DNA of 64,000 nucleotides from Rebecca billardiae RCC1528 (lineage: Eukaryota; Haptophyta): positions 62,001 to 126,000 of the forward strand of contig OZ251227.1 in assembly GCA_965240325.2 (NCBI GenBank). The letters run 5' to 3'. The notes under the pieces are model-generated. The model did not search any database. It worked only from the letters and a program-made list of their open reading frames with translations, and was not told the origin of the DNA. Both the position numbers and the translations under genes were made by a program. Positions 20,292 to 29,875 of the stretch are shown here, piece by piece (the first letter of the stretch is position 1; every line of letters starts with the position of its first letter).

Positions 20292-23200
20292 TCAGCCCGC
20301 GGACCGCCGCCGCCGGCTGCTCGTTCTCGTCGGCGCGATCGGAGCGGGCACCGGCGAGGGCTCGACGCGTGCGCGCTTGGTGCTGCGGGCAGCGGGCGCG
20401 GGCGCGGCTTTGGCTGCGACGGCGTCCCCAGCCTTGGCGGGAGCGCTGTCGCTGCCGCTGCTGCGCCGCTGCGCACGAGCGCTCTTGTTGCCCTTGGCCT
20501 TCGCCGTCGCGCTCCGGTTGCGGCGGTTGCCGCCGGCCTTGTCCTTGAGCGGCAGCCGGGCGGGCGGCTGCACGCGCTGCGCGCCCGGCTCGAGCCACTC
20601 CCACTCGTCCTCGCCGCACTCGTCCACCCAGAACGGCTGCCGCACGCAGGCGTGCGCGCGCGCGCAGGAGAGGTGCGCACGGGCAGCGCCGCTCGTGAGC
20701 GCAGGGCCCGCAGGACGGCGCTCGGCCGCGCGCAGTCGGGCGCGGTGCGCGCGCGCACGCTGTCGTCGGCTTCCCCGACCGCGCCGCCGCCCTGCGCGGT
20801 GGTGTCGAAGCGCACGCGCAGGCCGTCGGTGGCCGAGTACTCGAGCACCGTGCCGCTGTAGCGCACGCGCTGCCCGCCCTCCTCGTACACCACGCAGGCG
20901 CGCGAGCCGACCACCGCCTCGCGCGCGCGGCCGCGCACGGCGGGCGCGGCGGCGGCGCGGGGCGGCGCGGGCGGCTGCGGCGCGCCGGCTGCGGCGGCGC
21001 CGCGCGCGCTCGGCTGCGCCTCGGGCGGCAGCGTCCACCCCGCCGCCAGCGCTGCTGGCGCGCGCGGCTCGGAGGGCGCGTCGGAGGGCGCGGCGCGCTC
21101 GCTCGGCTGCTCGAGCTTGGGCATCGGGGCGGCGGCCGCCGGTGGCGGCGGTGGCGGCGGAGGCGGCGGGGCTTCTTGAGGCGGCGGCGCGGGCGGCGCG
21201 TGCAGCGAGCAGGGCGGCTGCTCGACGCGCGGCGCCGCGCCCACCGCCGCGGCGGCCGCGGCTGGCGCGGCGGACGCGGGCGGTACCGCCCGCGGCTGCG
21301 CCGCCGCCTCGGCCGCCTCGCCCTCCGCCGCCCACACGCCCGCGCGCCGCAGCCAGCTCGCGGTGCTGGGCGCGAGCGTGAGCGCCTCCCGCGCGCGCGT
21401 GAGGGCCACGTACAGCGCGCTCACCTCGTCGCACGGCGAGAGCTCGAGGGCGGCGAGGCACTCGGAGGGGGCGGCCTCGAAGTCGCGCGGCGTGCGCGCG
21501 GGGCCGCGGTACTGCCCGAGCGCCGCGCGCGCCGCCGCCGCCTCCGCCGCCTCCTCCACGCCCAGCCCGCGCGCCATGTGGTCCCCCGCCACGTACACGC
21601 GCGCCCACTCGAGGCCCTTGGCGCGGTGCGTCGACGTGAAGAGCGCGCCCGGGAGGGCGCCCGGCGCGCTGCCCGCGTCGACCGCGGCCCTGACGGCGCG
21701 CAGCATCGCGGGCAGCGCGCCGCGGTGCCGCTCGGCCAGCTCGCACGCGCTCAGCCACTTGGTGATGCCCTTGGCCGCGCAGAAGTGGCGGAAGCGCTCA
21801 AAGCCGCAGCACTCGGCGTCCGCGCGCGCCGCCCGGCGCGCCGCCCAGCCGCCGCGCGCGCCGCCGAAGCGCGGGTTGGCGCCGGCGCCGCCGTCGGCGA
21901 AGCCGCGGATGCCCTGCGTCGCGATCGCCCTGGGCCCCGCGCCCTGCAGCAGCGCGTGCACGTCGAGCAGCACCGCCTCGCCGCCGAACGCCTCGAGGTA
22001 GTCACGCTCCGCGGCGAAGCGCACGCAGCCCAGTGCGCCCGAGCGCACGGCGCTGGCGGCGAGCTCGAGCAGCGTGCGGTTGAGCCGCGCGATGACGACG
22101 AGCGGCTCGCCGCGCGCGGCGGCCGCCGCGTCGTACGGCGGCTCGTCGCGCTCCGCGGCGAGCACGGCCGTGCGCCGCGCGGGCAGCCCGCGGATCGTGA
22201 AGGCCGCGCAAGCGCGCCCCTTGTAGGTTCGGATGAGCGCCTGCGCGGCAGCGCTCAGCGGCGCGCCGTACCGGAACGTGTGCGAGAGGGTGCGCCGCGC
22301 GACGCGCGCGCCGCCGAGGGTGCCGAGCGCGCGCACGCACGTCGCGCCGCGGAACTGGTAGATCTGCTGGTGCGGGTCGTACACGACGCACGCCGCGGGC
22401 GCGCCGCCGAGCACCACGTCCAGCTGCGCCGCGCAGCAGTCGTGCGCCTCGTCGAGCAGCAGCAGCGCGTACGGACGCAGCGCGCGCGCGCGCAGCTCGG
22501 CGTCGAGCTGCAGCGCCTTGAAGTACGCGTCGTGCGACCAGCGCGGCGGCAGAGGCGGCTTGCGCGCGCCGTGCTGCGCCTCGGCCTGCTGCTCGGGCCA
22601 CACGCGCTCGAGGGCGGGCAGCGCGCGCCACACGGCGTGCGCGCGCCGAGCGCCGCCGCGCGCGCGGCCGGCGGCAGCGAGGAGGGCGCGTGCGCGAGGG
22701 AGAGCTGCGCGTCCGCCGAGGCGAAGAACGCACCGAGCGTCTCCTCGATCGCCTTCACGCCCGCATCGCCCTCGATGCCCGCGCGCGTGGGCAGCCCGAG
22801 CGCGTCGAGGTGCTCGGCGCGCAGGCGGATCGAGTTGCCCACTAGCTGCCGGTGCAGCGCGCCCGTGTGCGCGCGCGCGAGGCTGTGCAGCGTGCGCACG
22901 GTGAGGTGCGCCATGCCGAGCGCGCGCGCCTTGCGCTCGATGCTCTCGCGCACCGACTTGTTGAACGCGACGAACAGGATCGGCGCGGGCGCGAGCGTGC
23001 GCGCAATGTCGAGCAGCATCGTCGACTTGCCCGCGCCCGCGGTCGCCTCGACGAGCAGGCGGCCGCCCGGCTGCGCGAGCGTGGTGCGCGCGGTGTCGAT
23101 GATGTCCATCCACTCGGCGTTGCGCACGAGCCCGTCCACGCAACGCGCGCCCGCCGCGGTCGGCGGGGCCGGCGCGCTCGGGTGCGTCCGTGGTCCATCC

Positions 23201-23331
23201 GGCTGCGAGCCGAGCGGCTGCGAAGCGCACTGCGAAGCGCACACGCGGTCGGGCTGCGAGCTGAGGCCGGGGATGTCGCACGTGGCGAGCTCCGCCTCCC
23301 ACGCCGGGTCGAGGGCGAACGGGTCGTCCAT
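20292..23331 (-). CDS. UvrD-type superfamily 1 helicase, FBH1-like
   Basis: DNA helicase of the UvrD/FBH1 group, which limits recombination and helps at stalled forks. Motifs in order: Walker A EATAGAGKST with ILFVAFNKSVRESI (motif Ia); LRTLHSLARAH-type region; LLLLDEAHDCC (motif II); VVYDPHQQIYQFRGA (motif III); LSHTFRYG (motif IV region); TSTHRAKGLEWARVYVAGDHM (motif V); SALYVALTRARE (motif VI). A long Pro/Ala linker leads to a basic tail. A GT-AG intron at 20637-20758 (122 nt, GTGCGCG donor) restores the C-terminal frame DECGEDEWEWLEPG. The frame also changes near 22650-22690 with no usable splice sites, probably an indel. The Met at 23331 (MDDPFALDP) was chosen; an earlier Met at 23511 overlaps the divergent neighbour's start. 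No F-box was seen. Confidence 0.8.
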
Positions 23332-23509
23332 GCCGAGGCGAGCGAGCGAGCGCTTCCACTCCGGCGGGCGCAGGCGGGCGCGGCTGACCAACGGGACGAT
23401 GACGTTTGAACTCTGTCCGCGCGAGCTCGCGGGGTTGGTCCGGGCCTGGTCCCTTTGGTCCGGGAGTCCGGGACTCCCGCCAAACCGCCGATCTTCTTTC
23501 GCTTTCAGC
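23332..23509. promoter_or_regulatory. Bidirectional intergenic region with GGTCCGGG repeats (helicase / sulfotransferase)
   Basis: About 178 bases between divergent starts. GGTCCGGG occurs at about 23438 and 23457, followed by a palindrome AGTCCGGGACT (about 23465-23475). A similar GTCCGGG pair sits between the RING and kinesin genes. Shared promoter function is inferred. Confidence 0.4.
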
Positions 23510-25471
23510 ATGGCGGCTGCGCCCGGCGGCGCACTTGCCCGCAGCCGCCATGGCAGCCGCCGGGCGCGTCCTCCGCACGCACATCCGTGCGCCTGCGCTG
23601 GGCGCGTGCTCGCCGTGCTTGTGACCTGCGCGGCCGCACGCGCCGCGGCCGTCCCTGGCCCCAACACGACGGGGCACGGCGCGGCCGTGGGCCGCGGCGC
23701 GGCCCGCGCAGACAAGCGGCGCTCGGCGGAGGACATGTGCCGGCGGCGGCGCGCCCAGCACAGCTTCCGCTGCGGCGTGCTGCTATTCAAGCACGTGCCC
23801 AAGACGGTGCGCGCGCGTCGCGCGCGCGTGCCACCGCCGCCCACCGCCGCCCGCCGCACTCACGCGCGCCGCCCGCGCCGCCGGCCCGCGGCGCGGCCTC
23901 AGGCGGGCACGCTGGTGCGCCAGCTCACCGGGGTGACGCTCGCGCAGAGGTGCGGCTGGGGGTACTACCCGGGGTACGAGGTTGCGAGGCACCTGCACGC
24001 GGCGAGCACGAAGCACAGCGGCCTGTTCAGCCTGCAGCGCGTGGGCAAGCGCGCGGCCAAGCAGTGGGTCGCGCGCGCGGCCGCCGAGCGCGCGGCCGCC
24101 GCGTTCAACCCGTACGAGCACGCGCTCGGCGCCAACCTGAGCGCGGCGCGGCGCGGGCGGGCGTACCCGCTGCTCTTCGCCGAGGACCACGTGGGCACGG
24201 GCTCGCAGTACGCGCAGCTCGCCGAGGCGCTGCCCCTCGCCGCGCGCGCGTGGCCGCCGCCGCCCACCTGCCGCTTTGCTATCCTGAGCGTTGTGCGCGC
24301 GCCCTACTCGTTCCAGCTGAGCGACTGGAGCTACTTCAAGAACCTGCGCAGGATGTACCCGTCCTTCCTGTCCGACTGGCTGCCGTGCCTCGAGCGCGGG
24401 CTGCAGCGGCGCAGCTTCGCGCGCGGCGGGTGCAGCCTGCAGGTCGAGATCCTCTTCCCCGCGCTGAGCGCGCTGCGCGCCAAGGCGCACCCGTCCGCGC
24501 CGCTCGCGCTGCCCGAGGCGGCGGTGCGCGCGCAGCTGGAGCGCACGCACGTGATGGTGATGGAGCGGCTGCCCGAGAGCGCGGCGGCCTTCGGCTCCGA
24601 GCTCGGGCTGCCGCTCGGCTGGCTCGCGTCGCGCATGCTCGAGCGCGCACACGTCTCGGCCGTGGCCAACGCCAGCGCCGCGCGCCGCCGCGGCCGGCGG
24701 CGGCGGCGGCGCGCGCTCGCGGCGGGCGGCGGTGGCGGCGGCGCGGAGCGCCCGTGGCACCAGAAGCGCAAGGACGCGCTCGCCGCGCACGCCGCCGAGA
24801 TGGCCGCGCTGCCCGACCCCGCGCCCACGCGCGCGCGCCTCGCCGCCGTGCTCGCAGACGACGCGCTGCTGCACGCGCTCGCCTCGCACCGCCTCGACCG
24901 GGCGCACGCAAGGGTAGTGGCGGCGGACCCGTGCTACGCGCCCGCGGGCGTGAGCGCGCGCTCGTACGTGCGCGTGCTGCGCGGCTGCGCGCCGGAGCCG
25001 CACGCGCCGTGCACGCCGAGCGCCGCCGAGACGGCCGCGAGCACGGCGGGCAAGCTCGCCACGCTCGACGGCGCGCGCGCGCACCTCGACCGGGTGGCGC
25101 ACGAGCTGTGCGCGCTCACGGGCACCCAGCGCAGGGGCGGGGGGCGCGGGCCGGACGGGCAGAGGCTCAAGCCCAGGGTCGAGCCGAGGCGCATGGCGTG
25201 CGCGGAGCTCCGCGCTGCACCACGCCGGCCGGGCGCGCGCGCGCGCGCCGACGACGACGCGGACGCGCCCGCGGACGGCGCCGGCGCGCTGCCGAGCCGC
25301 GGCAGCTCGGCGCTGGCGCCCACAGCCGGCGGCGCCAACGCGTCCGCGACGAGCGAGGCGGATGGCCCAGAGACAGCCACGCCGCTGCTGGCCATCAGGC
25401 CAGACGCGGTGCGCACATGCGACTCGGACGCGCCCGTCGCAGCAGCGCCGACCGCCCTGACCGTAACCTAG
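23510..25471 (+). CDS. Sulfotransferase-like type II membrane protein
   Basis: Predicted Golgi sulfotransferase-family protein. From the Met at 23510 there is a basic N-terminus, then a hydrophobic signal anchor (GRVLAVLVTCAAARAAA, about residues 30-48). LLFKHVPKT followed after splicing by AGTLVRQL is the 5'-phosphosulfate loop that binds PAPS. ILSVVRAPYSFQLSDWSYF is the 3'-phosphate motif. The intron at 23807-23902 (96 nt, GTGCGCG donor, CTCAG acceptor) is a multiple of three, so the unspliced frame also stays open; splicing is favoured because it restores KTAGT. The product is about 621 residues, with a basic insert and an Ala/Asp-rich tail. The acceptor substrate is unknown; algal polysaccharide or glycoprotein is possible. 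Divergent from the helicase gene. Confidence 0.72.
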   Translation: MAAAPGGALARSRHGSRRARPPHAHPCACAGRVLAVLVTCAAARAAAVPGPNTTGHGAAVGRGAARADKRRSAEDMCRRRRAQHSFRCGVLLFKHVPKTVRARRARVPPPPTAARRTHARRPRRRPAARPQAGTLVRQLTGVTLAQRCGWGYYPGYEVARHLHAASTKHSGLFSLQRVGKRAAKQWVARAAAERAAAAFNPYEHALGANLSAARRGRAYPLLFAEDHVGTGSQYAQLAEALPLAARAWPPPPTCRFAILSVVRAPYSFQLSDWSYFKNLRRMYPSFLSDWLPCLERGLQRRSFARGGCSLQVEILFPALSALRAKAHPSAPLALPEAAVRAQLERTHVMVMERLPESAAAFGSELGLPLGWLASRMLERAHVSAVANASAARRRGRRRRRRALAAGGGGGGAERPWHQKRKDALAAHAAEMAALPDPAPTRARLAAVLADDALLHALASHRLDRAHARVVAADPCYAPAGVSARSYVRVLRGCAPEPHAPCTPSAAETAASTAGKLATLDGARAHLDRVAHELCALTGTQRRGGGRGPDGQRLKPRVEPRRMACAELRAAPRRPGARARADDDADAPADGAGALPSRGSSALAPTAGGANASATSEADGPETATPLLAIRPDAVRTCDSDAPVAAAPTALTVT

Positions 25472-25981
25472 ACCGCGGGTCGTTGCGGTAGGTTCAGATT
25501 CCGCCATATTCTTTTCGTCTGAAAGTGGACGAATCCTTCCGGTTGGTCGGGCGCCAAATGTTTCGTCGTTTGCACCGAGGTCCGTACATGTTTGCGGGAA
25601 TCTTTGGGAGGAAATCACAGCGCAAGATCCGGTGCAATAAAAAATAGCACATTAGATGATGCCCACTACTGTATGGGGGCACTAAGCGTATTGATGATTG
25701 CTATCGCACGTCATCAGAGAGCGCAATCAAAATGGAACGCTATCTTCAATCTGAGCCTATATCTCGTTGCAATCGAGGAATCGAGGTGTCGTGATTAAGT
25801 AGCTGAGCCGCGCGGGCGTCGTCAGACGGGTGGCCCCGAGCGGACGGCCGAGACAAGATTCTGGAGCACCCCAAAACTCGCTGAGTGCTGAGCCATCGGA
25901 ACTGTCGGCACTCGGCACGGCAGACCACCGAGCCGCACGAGAGACGCGAGACACCACCCGACGTCGAGGCTGAAGACCGCC
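25472..25981. other. Intergenic with a less GC-rich 0.3-kb patch
   Basis: From about 25490 to 25800 the sequence is much lower in GC than its surroundings, with GCAATAAAAAATAG near 25630. An open frame on the plus strand (25592-25798) encodes 68 residues including a hydrophobic stretch (GALSVLMIAIA), with no known family. It could be a 3' UTR, a foreign insertion or a small gene. Confidence 0.35.
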
Positions 25982-26611
25982 ATGGCGATCCGCACCGCCG
26001 GAGCAGCGTCGTCGAGCGTGCCGCAGCCGCGCAGCGCAAAGACCGCCCCCAGCGTCGAGAGCCGCTTCAAGCTCCCATGGCCGAGCTCGTCGCCCAGCTC
26101 GACGCCCGCGTCCGCGCCGCAGACACCCGTGTCTCGGAGGCACGACCCCAGCTCCGTGCGCGGCGCGAGCTTGCACGCCACGCCAAAGGGCAAGCCAATG
26201 CACGCGACCCGCCTCGCGGATAGCGCCGACGACGACCACGACGAGAGCTCGGTCGAGGTCGGCTCGCCGACGTTGTCCGGCCGTGCTTCGTCTGGTGGCC
26301 GGGCGTCCTCAGCGCGCGCCTACTCCATCGCAGCGCGCCAGGCCGCGGCCGAGTCGGTGCGCGGCTCCTCGCCTGGCACCTCTGACGACGAGGACGACGG
26401 CGACCGCCAGCCGTCCAAGCCGCGTGCAGCCGCGATCACGGACGTGCAGCGGACGGAGGAGACACCGATGTTCTCCGGCCTGCCCCACGGACACGTGCCC
26501 ACAAAGCAGGGCGGCACGCGCAAGCGCATGTTGTTTCGCTGCCTACCCTTCGGCGCTGGTGTCTGGTGGAGTCGGGAACCCGACCAGAAGGTCCCGCGTG
26601 TCGTCGTGTGA
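25982..26611 (+). CDS. Unknown Ser/Pro/Asp-rich protein
   Basis: A 209-residue open frame, mostly disordered: Ser/Pro/Ala-rich N-terminus, an acidic patch SADDDHDESSVEVGS, another SDDEDDGDRQPSKPR, then a short more structured end with MLFRCLPFGAGVWW. It has the character of real protein rather than antisense noise, but I recognise no domain. No neighbours suggest a role, and introns might be missed. Confidence 0.35.
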   Translation: MAIRTAGAASSSVPQPRSAKTAPSVESRFKLPWPSSSPSSTPASAPQTPVSRRHDPSSVRGASLHATPKGKPMHATRLADSADDDHDESSVEVGSPTLSGRASSGGRASSARAYSIAARQAAAESVRGSSPGTSDDEDDGDRQPSKPRAAAITDVQRTEETPMFSGLPHGHVPTKQGGTRKRMLFRCLPFGAGVWWSREPDQKVPRVVV

Positions 26612-27049
26612 CCACCGCAGCTGGGTGGTCTGCGCGGCCGCGCCGCTTCGGTCCTGCGCCGCGGCAAGGCCTGATGACGGTGGCCGATCCGGCGCGGCCA
26701 AAGCTTGTTGTTGATGCGCACTTGATGTCACACTGAGTCTGTCGCACCGTGTCCCACAGCATGATACAGTGTTCCTAGTCCGACGAACAAAGCACACGGG
26801 CATGGCTCTCGTGATAATCTAGCACTACACCGTTGGTCCGAACCAGACCCAGCCGAGTGCTTTGACCTTCCGGCAAGCGCCGGTCGCCCGGTCTGCACCG
26901 CGAACTTGGCGAAGTGCTGATGACTTCCCCGTCCGGCCACTCCCGGAGCCTTCTGGAGCCTTCCTTTGCGCTCACGCCCACCCTCCATCGTTCGATCATC
27001 GCCGACCCGATCATCGCGCGAACGAACGATCGTCATCATCACGAGTGCG
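26612..27049. other. Intergenic upstream of the PsbP gene, no gene seen
   Basis: Moderate GC sequence with no recognisable motif; presumably holds the PsbP promoter. GATCATCG-type repeats lie at about 26994-27035, just before the start codon. Confidence 0.35.
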
Positions 27050-27940
27050 ATGACGCTCGCCGTCGTGCCCGTCCTTGCCGCCGCGCTGGTGCACCAGCGG
27101 CCGATGGATGCTGCCCTTCGCGCGCCGGCAGTCACGTCGCGCGTGCCGCCGTCGGTGTTCGCCGAGGCCGGCCGGTGAGCGCTGCCCGAACGGCGCGCCG
27201 CTCGCACCGCTCGCTCGCCCATGCGCTCACACGCGCGCCGCGCATCTCGTGCGCGCGCCCTCCGCGACGCAGCCGGCGCGTGCTCTCGACGGCTCTCGCG
27301 TCGGCCATGCTCCCTCTCGTGCCCCAGTTCGCCCTCGCCGGCGACGTCCTCGAGATCGAGGCCTCCACCTCCCGGCTGGGCGGCAAGCTCGAGGCGTTCA
27401 CGGACGTGGGCAAGGGCTGGTCCATCTACCGCCCGACCAGCTGGAACAAGTTCGACGCGAACCCGGGCGAGTACGACGCCAAGTTCCAGGACGTGGTGGG
27501 CGTCTCCGAGCAAGTCATCGTGCGCGCGGCCGCGCAGCGCCCGCGGCCCGCGCCCGTGCGCGCGCCGCACCGCGCCCGACGGCTGAGCGGCGGCCTCGCG
27601 CCGCGCGCCCGGCACGCACCCGCGGCGCGACGCGCAGGTGAGCTCCTCCCCCGTCTCGTCGGGCAAGGGCCTGGACGCGCTGGGCTCGGCAGCGGACCTC
27701 GGCGCCAAGGTCTCCAAGCTGCGCGACCTCTCGCTCGTCTCCACGGGCGAGATGGTGGTGGGCGGCGTGCCCATGTACACGGTCGAGCTGGCGGGCCAGG
27801 GCGGGCACGAGCTGCTCGGCTTCGCGGTGAGCAAGGGCAAGCTGTGGCGCATCACGTGCAAGACGGCCGAGAGCAGATGGGCGAGGAACGAGGAGATGTA
27901 CCGCACCATCCTCACCTCGTTCCAGCCGAGGATCCTCTAA
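27050..27940 (+). CDS. PsbP-family thylakoid lumen protein, two introns, Tat leader
   Basis: A 224-residue protein after removing introns 27175-27272 (98 nt) and 27520-27637 (118 nt). The leader has three parts: a hydrophobic N-terminus (MTLAVVPVLAAALVH), an Arg/Ser/Ala transit-like stretch, and residues 42-64 GRRRVLSTALASAMLPLVPQFALA, a twin-arginine thylakoid signal with AxA cleavage after Ala64. Exon 1 joins exon 2 exactly inside the RRR codons, which supports the splice call. The mature part has the PsbP features GWSIYRPTSWNKF, GEYDAKFQDVV, GSAADLGAKV and GKLWRITCKT. Family members stabilise or help assemble photosystem II on the lumen side; whether this is the oxygen-evolving subunit or a PsbP-like/PPD protein cannot be settled. 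Confidence 0.88.
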
Positions 27941-28628
27941 TCCTCTCCGCGCTGGACCCAGGGAGCGTGCAGGCGGAGAGCTCGGCGCTTCCCTGCTGGA
28001 CGCGCAAGTTGCTCACATCCCGAGGATGGCCAGGGGGGCGTGGCCACGCGTCGTTGACAGGGGAGAATGGCTGCGTGCGCTGGTGAACCGCCGGCCGCAA
28101 CCGCCCGGCGCGCCGTGTCGACCCCGTCTCCAGAGCGGCGCCGTTGCCCGCCGCGCTGATGCGGTCTCACCGTGCAGTGCCGCGGCCCTGTACATAACAC
28201 TGTACTCGGGTCACCGGCCACCGGGGACCAGCCTCCATCCGGCGGGCTCATCAGCAAGACCTGGGCCTGGCGGCTCAGTTGCCGCGGTCCGCCTACTTGC
28301 TGCTTATTACATTGACTTAAGTCGCCAGGGGCTCCGACAGTCCGCCCGGGGGCGACCGACGGTGCACGGTGACGGCGCGACTCGGCATCGTCAGATTGGC
28401 GTCGTGCCGTGGCCTCATGCAGGCCTGCTGCCGCCGGCCGATCTTGCGGCTTGCTGCTCATAGTGTGTGACCGCCGTACAGTGTGAAGCGGGCGGCCCGG
28501 TCACGGGTCATCAGTGTGACAGTAGCGCCGAGTCACACGCGCTGCCCCAAACTCGGAGCAAACTACAGCATCTGAGTATGCGGGCCGCCGGGGAGGCGGA
28601 TGCTGTGCCGCGGCACCGCACCACCGAC
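27941..28628. other. Intergenic between convergent genes, no gene seen
   Basis: About 690 bases with no recognisable protein motif on either strand. Short open frames exist on both strands but look like chance frames. It includes the 3' UTRs of the PsbP and RING genes. Confidence 0.4.
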
Positions 28629-29646
28629 TCAGTCGGCGTGCGCGTGCTGCGCCGCGGCATCCGCGCCGCCCCAGCCGCCGTCGCCGTCGCCCTCCACGGG
28701 CACGGCCGGTCCGTGCAGCAGCTCGTCGACCGTCGGCTCGGGCGGGCCGATGTGCTGCTGGCACAGCGGGCAGCGGTTCTTGTGCTTGAGCACCCACTCG
28801 TCGATACACTCGACGTGAAACGCGTGCGGGCACTGCAGCCAGCGCACCTCGTCGCCCACGGCGAACTCGCGCACGCAGATGATGCACTCGCTCATGCACA
28901 GCACGCGCTGCCTGCCCGCCACGCCGCCGCCGCCGCCCGCCTCGCCCGCGCTCGCGCTGCCCGTGCCCGCGGCCGCCACGTCCTGCTCGCTCAGCGTCGA
29001 GACGGTCGAGTACGCCTCGAGCGTGTGCCGGTGCATCGATCGCGTCACCTTATCGGACGAGATGAGCACGAAGAAGATCAGGATGGAGATCACCTTCTGC
29101 GCGGGCCGGGGCCGGCAGCGCGGGGTCAGCGCGGGCGGCGGCCGCAGCGCGAGGCCGCGAGCGCGCGAGGCGGCGCGCGCGGCGCACCTGCACGAGCAGC
29201 GACCAGAAGTTGAGCTTGCAGTGGTTCCAGAGCACCTCCTGCACCTCATCGCGCCCGCCCCACAGCGCGCCGCGCGCGAAGAGCGTGACGGACGTCACGC
29301 CCAGCCAGAAGATGTACGCCATGCCGAGCCGCGCGTTCCATCGGATCGCGGGCGAGCGCACCTGCGCGCTGATGAACGCCTGCGCCACGAGCGCGGGCGT
29401 GGGTTGCAGCCGCGCCTCGCGGTAGACGCGTAGGACGTGCCACCACAGGTACGGCCTGACCACGCACAGCGACACTCTGAGCAGGCACCACAAGAAGAGC
29501 GCGCTGTGCCCGCGGCGCCACAGGTGCGGCAGCATGTACGCGTTGTGCGAGACGAGCGCGCACGTGGGCATGCCGAAGAGGAGGATGATCGAGCGGTGCA
29601 GGATGCACATCTCATGCGGGAACTGCACGGCGAGCTCTCGCGTCAT
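28629..29646 (-). CDS. Membrane-anchored RING-H2 E3 ubiquitin ligase, one intron
   Basis: A 308-residue protein after splicing an intron at 29097-29187 (91 nt, GTGCGCC donor, CGCAG acceptor). Splicing joins NFWSLLVQ to KVISILIFFVLISSDK and makes the fourth hydrophobic segment. Earlier segments are IILLFGMPTCALVSH, LFLWCLLRVSLCVV and GMAYIFWLGVTSVTLFA. The cytoplasmic tail holds a complete RING-H2 finger: ECIICVREF, LQCPHAFHVECIDEW, CPLCQQ. It should transfer ubiquitin to membrane proteins; the target is unknown. The Met at 29646 was chosen; an in-frame Met about 30 codons upstream is also possible. Head to head with the kinesin gene. Confidence 0.85.
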
Positions 29647-29875
29647 CGCCGCCGCGCGCTGCGCGCCGTGGCGAGCAGGCGTCCAGTGGGCCCCACACGC
29701 CAAGCTGGGAGCCGCTCTTGCCGGGCTGGATTCCATTCGTTCAGTCCGGGCGGTGGTCCGGGAACGAGCGTTACGACTCCGGCCGAGCACGTTTTCCGCG
29801 GCCAGTTTGGCGCGGCCGTGGAATTCAAAGCCAGCCAAAGGCGTCATCGTCACGGCCGCGCGTGCCCGATCGATC
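29647..29875. promoter_or_regulatory. Bidirectional intergenic region (RING ligase / kinesin)
   Basis: About 229 bases between divergent starts. AGTCCGGGCGGTGGTCCGGG lies at about 29741-29760, repeating the GTCCGGG motif seen between the helicase and sulfotransferase genes. A regulatory role is inferred only from placement. Confidence 0.4.

Noticed and set aside
23399-23511. Overlapping divergent start codons for helicase (23511) and sulfotransferase (23399 or 23510)
   Set aside because: Both cannot be used comfortably; later helicase Met (23331) leaves a normal promoter gap.
25484-25500. Possible tRNA B-box (GGTTCAGATTCC)
   Set aside because: The consensus GGTTCRANTCC is broken by an extra base and no A-box or cloverleaf can be drawn.
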